Source: an uncultured Clostridia bacterium | Lineage (GTDB): Bacteria > Bacillota > Clostridia > Christensenellales > Borkfalkiaceae | Assembly (NCBI GenBank): GCA_947628675.1 | Contig: CANRAR010000004.1 | Span: 1 to 64,000, forward strand | Direction: 5' to 3' | DNA: 64,000 nucleotides | Part shown: positions 59,432 to 64,000 of the stretch, one piece after another | Layout of the letters: each line of letters begins with the position of its first letter | How positions within the stretch are numbered: the first letter of the stretch is position 1 | The notes under the pieces: generated by a model | Databases searched by the model: none | What the model was told of the DNA's origin: nothing | What the model saw: the letters and a program-made list of their open reading frames with translations, nothing else | Program-made: the position numbers and the translations under genes

Positions 59432-60121
59432 ATGAACAGAAAGGCGAGAAAGCAGGAAAAAGAGGAACTTCTCAAATACATCGAGCGCATCCGCGACGAG
59501 AACGGCAACGCGGTGGTGGACGTCGCCCTCGGCGGCACAGCGCTTTACGACCCCCTCTCCTTGAAGGGAGAAAAGGACTTGAGCGGCGAAATTTACGACT
59601 ATATCGGGGCGCAGACCAACGTCATTCCCGCGGAAGTGCCCCTGCGCATCCGCCTGCACGGGGATTTCTCCGAAGAGGAGCAGGAGGAGATCAAAGAGTG
59701 TATGCACCGCCATTACACGATGAAATCCTTCGACATCTCGTGGGATCTCATCGCCAACTTCCGCAAGATGTTGCTTCTCGCGCTCTTCGGGGCGGCGGTG
59801 CTCGCCGTGTACCTCTTCCTCGCCCTCACGGGGCGGAACGCCTTCTTCACTGAGGTGCTCTCCATCGTGGGCTCCTTCTCCCTGTGGGAAGCGGCCGACG
59901 CCTTTTTATTGGAACGCCCCCATCTTCGGCGGGAGTTTCGCAACAACGAGCAAAATCTGAACCAACAGGTGGAATTCGTGCGCGATGACGGGGAAGAACC
60001 CGCGCCCGCTACGGAGCCCGCCCCTCATTCCGAGGCGAAGCCGAGTGAATCTTCCCCCGCCACGAAAGAGCCCTCCGAAGAACCCGCAAAGGCAATAGAA
60101 ACAAGCCCATCGGAAGAATAA
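59432..60121 (+). CDS. Hypothetical membrane protein
   Basis: 229 residues from ATG at 59432, with GGAGGG upstream. A charged N-terminal domain of about 105 residues (ending FSEEEQEEIKECMHRHY) is followed by two hydrophobic helices (about 126-143 and 152-168). A short basic segment and a disordered Pro/Ala/Glu/Ser tail (about 200-229) end the protein. I do not recognise the family. It has its own promoter and terminator, so it acts as a single gene. Confidence 0.7.
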   Translation: MNRKARKQEKEELLKYIERIRDENGNAVVDVALGGTALYDPLSLKGEKDLSGEIYDYIGAQTNVIPAEVPLRIRLHGDFSEEEQEEIKECMHRHYTMKSFDISWDLIANFRKMLLLALFGAAVLAVYLFLALTGRNAFFTEVLSIVGSFSLWEAADAFLLERPHLRREFRNNEQNLNQQVEFVRDDGEEPAPATEPAPHSEAKPSESSPATKEPSEEPAKAIETSPSEE

Positions 60122-60126
60122 ACCGC

Positions 60127-60162
60127 CGCCGCCCGACGATTTCATCGTCGGGCGGCGTATTT
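60127..60162 (+). terminator. Terminator of the 59432 gene
   Basis: A perfect 14-bp stem CGCCGCCCGACGAT (60127-60140 with 60144-60157) with loop TTC, then TATTTTC. It shares the 11-mer CGCCGCCCGAC with the hairpin at 61829. Confidence 0.8.
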
Positions 60163-60170
60163 TCAAACCG

Positions 60171-61067
60171 TCATGTCCCTTTCTCAATGGGAAGCCAAAG
60201 TTCGATATATCGCTCCGCGCGCTCCCGTGTACGCCAATGCAGGGCGACGACCTCGGGCGCGTCCGCAAGCCGAAAGCCGCTTCCGGGCAACCAGCCGAGG
60301 GCAATTCTCTTGCGCAGGTCGGCATATTTCCCGATCGGCGCTGCCCCCTTCTCGGTTGCGAAAACGGCACACTTGCACGGCGGCAAATCGAGGATTTCCA
60401 ACCCCATTCCGCCGATTTCCATTCCCGTAACGGAAAAATCGAACAGCGCTTTCCGCGTCCATTCGTCGAGTTCGTAGGCGATGTAATAATCATACCCGTC
60501 ATCGCCGACATTCGTCACGATCGCGTACTCCGTCGTCCTATCGCAGGCGGCGCCGAGCAGCAGCCACTGCTTCCCGCGCGTCGAAGAATAAAATGCGTCC
60601 TCTTGCCGCAGGCGCTCTTCCCCGTACGGCACACCGCAAAACCGCCGCTTGTATCCGACGAGAACCTTGCCTGCGCGCATCTCCATTCTCGGCGGCGGCA
60701 CAGGTTTTCCCTCATCAAGAGAAATTTGCAAACGCGGAAAATTTTTTGCGGGACGGCCGCGCTTCACTTCGGACGGCAACGCGCCGTGGAAGGCGAAAAA
60801 GGCGCGCGAAAAACTCTCGGAGGAGGAATACCCGTATTTCAAGGCGGTATCGAGCACCTTTGCGCCGCTCGCGAGTTCCTCCGCCGCACAGGTCAGCCTC
60901 CGACGGCGGATATACTCCCCCACCGTCACGCCGCACACGATGCCGAACACGCGCTGAAAATGGTAGCACGAGGCATAGGCGCGCCGCGCCGCCTCGGCAT
61001 AGTCGATCTCCCCGTCCAAATATTCCTCGAGATAGGCGACTGCCCGCTCGATATCGACTTTCTTCAT
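60171..61067 (-). CDS. AraC-family regulator with GyrI-like effector domain
   Basis: 298 residues from ATG at 61067, with GGAGGG directly upstream. Two HTH motifs form the AraC/XylS domain (about 1-103, with GYSSSESFSRAFFAFHGALPSE as the second). A GyrI-like/SOUL-fold effector-binding domain follows (about 125-298). This layout (Rob, BmrR-like) binds amphipathic drugs and activates efflux or stress genes. The promoter -10 (TATAAT, 61086-61091) lies so close that the leader is only about 12 bases. The target is not evident in the window. Confidence 0.87.
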   Translation of the reverse strand: MKKVDIERAVAYLEEYLDGEIDYAEAARRAYASCYHFQRVFGIVCGVTVGEYIRRRRLTCAAEELASGAKVLDTALKYGYSSSESFSRAFFAFHGALPSEVKRGRPAKNFPRLQISLDEGKPVPPPRMEMRAGKVLVGYKRRFCGVPYGEERLRQEDAFYSSTRGKQWLLLGAACDRTTEYAIVTNVGDDGYDYYIAYELDEWTRKALFDFSVTGMEIGGMGLEILDLPPCKCAVFATEKGAAPIGKYADLRKRIALGWLPGSGFRLADAPEVVALHWRTRERAERYIELWLPIEKGT

Positions 61068-61206
61068 ACCGCCCTCCATGCCCCCATTATAACAGACGTG
61101 CGCGGAAAAATCTTGATATTCCGTGCGAAACCCGCTACCCCTCCCCCAAAACGGGCGCAGTGGATATCATGGGGCTTATAAGGGCGAAATCCCGCCTGCC
61201 GTGTGC

Positions 61207-61234
61207 TTGACATTTGCAAAAAATATGGTAATAT
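61207..61234 (+). promoter_or_regulatory. Promoter of the small lipoprotein gene
   Basis: TTGACA (61207-61212), 16 bp, TAATAT (61229-61234). Confidence 0.6.
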
Positions 61235-61304
61235 AAACTCAAGAAGAGACCCCGCCTTGCGGGAAGTTCTCTATATTCGGTAATTTTCGGCGCGGGAGGT
61301 GTTC

Positions 61305-61799
61305 ATGAGAAAAAAAATTTTATGTCTCCTGCTTCCGTTGCTCCTCTTTATCCTTTGCGCCTGCGGCGGGGATATGGACGGCTGGCCGCGGTTCGAGCCG
61401 AACTTGGATATCCAAAGTTACGATGAAATTTCGCTCGAATATCGCCATATCTCCAAGCATTCCGATCGGATGCCGCTCGACGTCGATACGGACTTCTTCG
61501 GGACTTCGTCCGACAAGGAAATCATAAGCGAGGTCTATCATCAAACCATCGACGGCATTCTGTACAGCGAAGAGACGTACCGAACGATCGACACGGAAAA
61601 TTATTGGAGCAAGGTGGTCATCACGTTTTGGAAGGATGGCAAGGCGGAGTACACATTCACGTATTATGAATACGCCATCAAGGATGGCTACTTCGTCTTT
61701 GACGGCGGCGAGATCCACAAGTATTTGGGCAACTTTGTGGGCTTGGCCTATGATCAGTTCAAGGATAAATTGGAACCGTCCGAACTGCCCCAAACATAG
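61305..61799 (+). CDS. Small hypothetical lipoprotein
   Basis: 164 residues from ATG at 61305. A GTG six bases earlier overlaps the GGGAGG ribosome site and is less likely. Basic start MRKKILCLLLPLLLF and lipobox ILCAC mark a lipoprotein of the outer membrane face. The mature part (about 22-164) is acidic and aromatic-rich (FEPNLDIQSYDEISLEYRHIS; YTFTYYEYAIKDGYFVFDGGEI), probably one small beta-sheet domain. The family is not recognised. It is monocistronic and convergent with the redox operon. Confidence 0.7.
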   Translation: MRKKILCLLLPLLLFILCACGGDMDGWPRFEPNLDIQSYDEISLEYRHISKHSDRMPLDVDTDFFGTSSDKEIISEVYHQTIDGILYSEETYRTIDTENYWSKVVITFWKDGKAEYTFTYYEYAIKDGYFVFDGGEIHKYLGNFVGLAYDQFKDKLEPSELPQT

Positions 61800-61828
61800 C
61801 GGCGCCCCAAAGCACAATTTGATATAAT

Positions 61829-61861
61829 AGTACGCCGCCCGACGTTTGGTCGGGCGGCGTA
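61829..61861. terminator. Bidirectional terminator between convergent genes
   Basis: GTACGCCGCCCGAC pairs perfectly with its complement (61829-61842 with 61848-61861), loop GTTTG. Confidence 0.65.
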
Positions 61862-61876
61862 CCATATGTTGATGTT

Positions 61877-62212
61877 TTACAAAAGGATCTCCGTCTCGAA
61901 GTATTGTTCCTGAAATCGCACTTTTTCGGCGATCTCCTCGCGCGTGAACACTGCGCCCTCGGGTGCGACGACCCACTTATCCTCCACATCGTTCAAACAG
62001 TGAATGACGGCGATCACCCGCCCGCAAAATTCGCGCACGGGCACCTCCACGCCCAAAAGGTATGCGTCCTGCTCCTCACCGTCCGCCGCAATGACCCCTT
62101 GGATATAGCCGTAATTGACGGGATACACGATGTCGCTGTGGTTGGGGTGAACACTTCCGAGCGGTCTGTCGATCACAACGGTGACCTGTTTTCCGATGAC
62201 ACTTTCCGCCAT
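61877..62212 (-). CDS. Small pyrophosphatase-like protein
   Basis: 111 residues aligning by eye with the core of family I pyrophosphatases: SDIVYPVNYGYIQGVIAADGEEQDAYLLGV (about 26-55). The catalytic D-x-D-P-x-D is changed to DGEEQD, and the protein is about 65 residues shorter than Ppa at 58497. It may have a different phosphoester substrate or be inactive. It begins one base after the flavoprotein stop, with no Shine-Dalgarno, so it is translationally coupled as the last gene of the operon. Confidence 0.75.
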   Translation of the reverse strand: MAESVIGKQVTVVIDRPLGSVHPNHSDIVYPVNYGYIQGVIAADGEEQDAYLLGVEVPVREFCGRVIAVIHCLNDVEDKWVVAPEGAVFTREEIAEKVRFQEQYFETEILL

Positions 62213-62213
62213 G

Positions 62214-62837
62214 TTACCGGATAAAGTTCGTCGAGATGCGCCTCTCGTACGGCGGGAAGCAAATCCCCTTCTCCTCGCCCGCCTCGATGCACTTCATAAG
62301 CCACGCGATGTTGCGCCCGAGCGTCCGCATCGTCTGCAACCCCTCGCCGTCCTCCAAGACTTCCTCGGGCGTGTTGCCGTGCACCTGGTTCCAATACTGC
62401 GAGGAGACGACGGGCATACTGTTGATCGTAAAGTACTTATTCAGCCTGTCGAAGGCCGCCGTCGCGCCGCCCCGTCTGCAACTGACGACCGCCGCGCCGA
62501 GTTTGCCCTGAAAGCCGCTCCCCGCGTAGAAGAGCCTGTCGGCAAACGCGCAGATCTGTCCGCTCGGGGCGGCGTAGTAGACGGGCGAACCAAGCACGAT
62601 CGCGCCGTATTCGGGAAGCCGCGCAATGGTCTCGTTGACGGCGTCGCCACCGAACGCACATCTTCCCGTCTTACGGCAGGCGCGGCAGGCGATGCACCCC
62701 GCAATGGGTTTTGTGCCGAGCCACAGAATTTCCGCCTCCACGCCCTCCTCTTCGAGCGTCCGCTTCACCTCATTCAAAGCGGTGAACGTGCACCCCTTCT
62801 CGTGCGGGCTTCCGTTTACAAGCAAAACTTTTTTCAT
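62214..62837 (-). CDS. Flavodoxin-family protein, iron-sulfur flavoprotein-like
   Basis: 207 residues. FMN-binding start VLLVNGSPHEKGCTFTALNE (about 4-23), then GCIACRACRKTGRC (about 47-60), a C-x2-C-x2-C-x5-C motif like the compact [4Fe-4S] site of archaeal-type iron-sulfur flavoproteins. GSPVYYAAPSGQ (about 83-94) is the second flavin loop. It probably moves electrons between ferredoxin and an acceptor. It lies one base from its upstream neighbour, with GGAGG inside that gene's end. Confidence 0.83.
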   Translation of the reverse strand: MKKVLLVNGSPHEKGCTFTALNEVKRTLEEEGVEAEILWLGTKPIAGCIACRACRKTGRCAFGGDAVNETIARLPEYGAIVLGSPVYYAAPSGQICAFADRLFYAGSGFQGKLGAAVVSCRRGGATAAFDRLNKYFTINSMPVVSSQYWNQVHGNTPEEVLEDGEGLQTMRTLGRNIAWLMKCIEAGEEKGICFPPYERRISTNFIR

Positions 62838-62838
62838 C

Positions 62839-63426
62839 TCAAACCTCCAAACTTTTGGCGAGTTCCCCCGCCGCGGCCTCTGCCCGTGCGAGCCGCGCCT
62901 CCCCCTCTTCGGGAGAAATGACGTCCAGCCCGTAGCACGAGACCGACTGAAATTCCATAATGCCGAAAAAGCGGCAGAGCGCCTTCAAATAGGGCGTCGC
63001 CTGCTCCTGCTCGTCGCCGTCGGGAATATCCAGCCCGCGCGTCGTGAGATACACCATGCGCTCTGCGCGGCACTTCCCCATGCACGTCTCCCCGTCGAAG
63101 GCGATGCCCGAGACGGACACGTGCTCGAAGTACGTTTTGAGTTTGGCGGGGATACCCATGTCCCAGAACGGCGCGGCAACGACCACCATGTCCGCGGCCG
63201 CAAACTGCTTGGCAAGGTCGAACATGGGTGCCTCGTAATCGCCCGCATCGGTCATGGTGTTGCGCGCTTCCAGCGTCTCCCGCCCGAGCGGAACAATTCC
63301 CAGCGCCTCCACATCCACACGCGCGACACGGTACCCCTCGAGCGCATGGAAAAAGGCGCGTGAAAGGCGCGCCGTTCTCGAAATATCCCCGCGGATACAG
63401 CAATCCACAAAGAGCGCTTGTTTCAT
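62839..63426 (-). CDS. NAD(P)H dehydrogenase-like flavodoxin-fold protein
   Basis: 195 residues from the start at 63426, overlapping the previous stop as ATGA. A Flavodoxin_2-type fold: KQALFVDCCIRGDISRTARLS (about 2-22) at the flavin phosphate site, VVVAAPFWDMGIPAKLKTYFEHV (about 80-102) typical of AcpD/azoreductase and NQO-type proteins, and VYLTTRGLDIPDG near the C-terminal third. It is probably an FMN-dependent NAD(P)H quinone or azo reductase. It is in the same operon as the ferredoxin protein. Confidence 0.82.
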   Translation of the reverse strand: MKQALFVDCCIRGDISRTARLSRAFFHALEGYRVARVDVEALGIVPLGRETLEARNTMTDAGDYEAPMFDLAKQFAAADMVVVAAPFWDMGIPAKLKTYFEHVSVSGIAFDGETCMGKCRAERMVYLTTRGLDIPDGDEQEQATPYLKALCRFFGIMEFQSVSCYGLDVISPEEGEARLARAEAAAGELAKSLEV

Positions 63427-64000
63427 TTTGCCTCCCTTTCCCTGTCCTCCGCGTTGTGGAAATAGCGGATGTACGACTTCCTGCAATAGCGCTGCACCTC
63501 GCCGTCCTCGGCGGCCTCGCCTTCAAAGGTGTATTTGCCGTTGACGCGCCAGCCGTTCAAGAGCGAAATTTTGAGGGCGTCCTCGGGGCAGGAGAACGCG
63601 CACCCCATGCACCCCACGCAGGAGCGCTTGAACTTGGGTTTCCCGTCCACCATCTCGATGTTGCCCTGCGGACAAATTTTGGCACACGCGCCGCACCCGA
63701 CGCACTTGTCCGTCGCCTTGAAGTGGTGCCCGATAAAGGGCATGGCGGTGTGTTCGATGCGCAAGACAAAGGTGAACATCCGCTTGAAGATATTCACGCC
63801 CTCGCGTTTGCCGCCGCCCGCCGAAATTTCATCCGCCGCCGCGGGAAGGCGCAATTCCGCCGCCCGCCACATCCGCGCCGCCATCTTATCCGAATGGCGG
63901 AAGATGATGTTGTACGGCATCACGTAGCGGTATTCGCCCCGCACCGTATAGCCCCTGTGCTTCAAAATGCGGCGGGGCGTAATGGCGGAGGCATCGTTCA
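63423..64000 (-). CDS. EFR1-type flavodoxin-ferredoxin protein, 5' part missing
   Basis: The frame stays open to the right edge (NDASAITPRRIL.. before the first internal start), so the gene begins outside the window and only its last 190 or so codons are seen. Two 4Fe-4S clusters are given by CVGCGACAKICP and CVGCMGCAFSCP. The preceding region (GEYRYVMPYNIIF) looks like the junction with an N-terminal flavodoxin domain, the EFR1 layout. It is the first visible gene of a four-gene redox operon running left. Confidence 0.78.
   Translation of the reverse strand, partial: NDASAITPRRILKHRGYTVRGEYRYVMPYNIIFRHSDKMAARMWRAAELRLPAAADEISAGGGKREGVNIFKRMFTFVLRIEHTAMPFIGHHFKATDKCVGCGACAKICPQGNIEMVDGKPKFKRSCVGCMGCAFSCPEDALKISLLNGWRVNGKYTFEGEAAEDGEVQRYCRKSYIRYFHNAEDREREAK

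Noticed and set aside
61299..61304. GTG start six bases upstream for the small lipoprotein
   Set aside because: It lies inside the Shine-Dalgarno itself; ATG at 61305 gives a cleaner lipoprotein signal.

Overview
The window comes from a fairly GC-rich, endospore-forming, low-complexity-tolerant Firmicute, most likely a gut Clostridia lineage of the Christensenellales type. The evidence is a GerA-type germinant receptor operon, spoIIE with a plausible Spo0A box, a SpoIIQ-like LytM protein with a sigma-F-like promoter, the Firmicutes gene order grpE-dnaK-dnaJ-prmA-rsmE-mtaB, and many lipobox-bearing Gram-positive lipoproteins. The genus-level placement is inference only. No CRISPR array, rRNA gene, transposase or phage gene was found; one tRNA (Ser, GCT) is present.

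Region 1 (1-6.5 kb): an outward-facing rRNA-like promoter and leader at the left edge, an XRE regulator divergent from a diacylglycerol glucosyltransferase-like gene whose promoter is flanked by an 11-bp direct repeat, an FmdB-type zinc ribbon protein, an M1-like metallopeptidase lipoprotein, a membrane protein, the SpoIIQ-like protein and a YwmB-like secreted protein. Three of these minus-strand genes carry sigma-F/G-like promoters.

Region 2 (6.1-14.6 kb): housekeeping genes HIT, mtaB, rsmE, prmA, a small XRE gene, dnaJ, dnaK and grpE, divergent from a phosphoribosyltransferase-like protein. hrcA and CIRCE were not seen. Intergenic gaps hold two families of short interspersed repeats.

Region 3 (15-21.5 kb): a solitary BspA-like LRR lipoprotein with a structured 5' leader, then an unknown membrane protein and a gerA-type operon (gerAA, gerAB, gerAC).

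Region 4 (21.5-22.7 kb): a gene-poor stretch that nevertheless has a consensus promoter, three tandem micro-ORFs (11, 12 and 13 codons, each with a strong Shine-Dalgarno) and a terminator. This is the best candidate for something undescribed. It is followed by a cluster of palindromic repeats.

Region 5 (22.7-54.3 kb): one co-directional 31.5-kb block on the minus strand. From its promoter side it encodes three giant InlB-repeat/LRR lipoproteins, a 2306-residue subtilase-BIG2-LRR chimera, two more repeat lipoproteins, then OppA, OppB, OppC, OppD, OppF and a small membrane protein. Gaps are mostly 0-72 bp (one of 143 bp). I infer a surface protein-capture, proteolysis and peptide-import locus.

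Region 6 (54.3-64 kb): AT-rich spacer and minisatellite, spoIIE, a sugar O-acetyltransferase, a pyrophosphatase-GDSL hydrolase pair, tRNA-Ser with an inverted copy of its own 3' end, an unknown membrane protein, an AraC/GyrI-type regulator, a small lipoprotein, and a redox operon (EFR1-type ferredoxin running off the window, two flavodoxin-fold proteins, a small pyrophosphatase-like protein).
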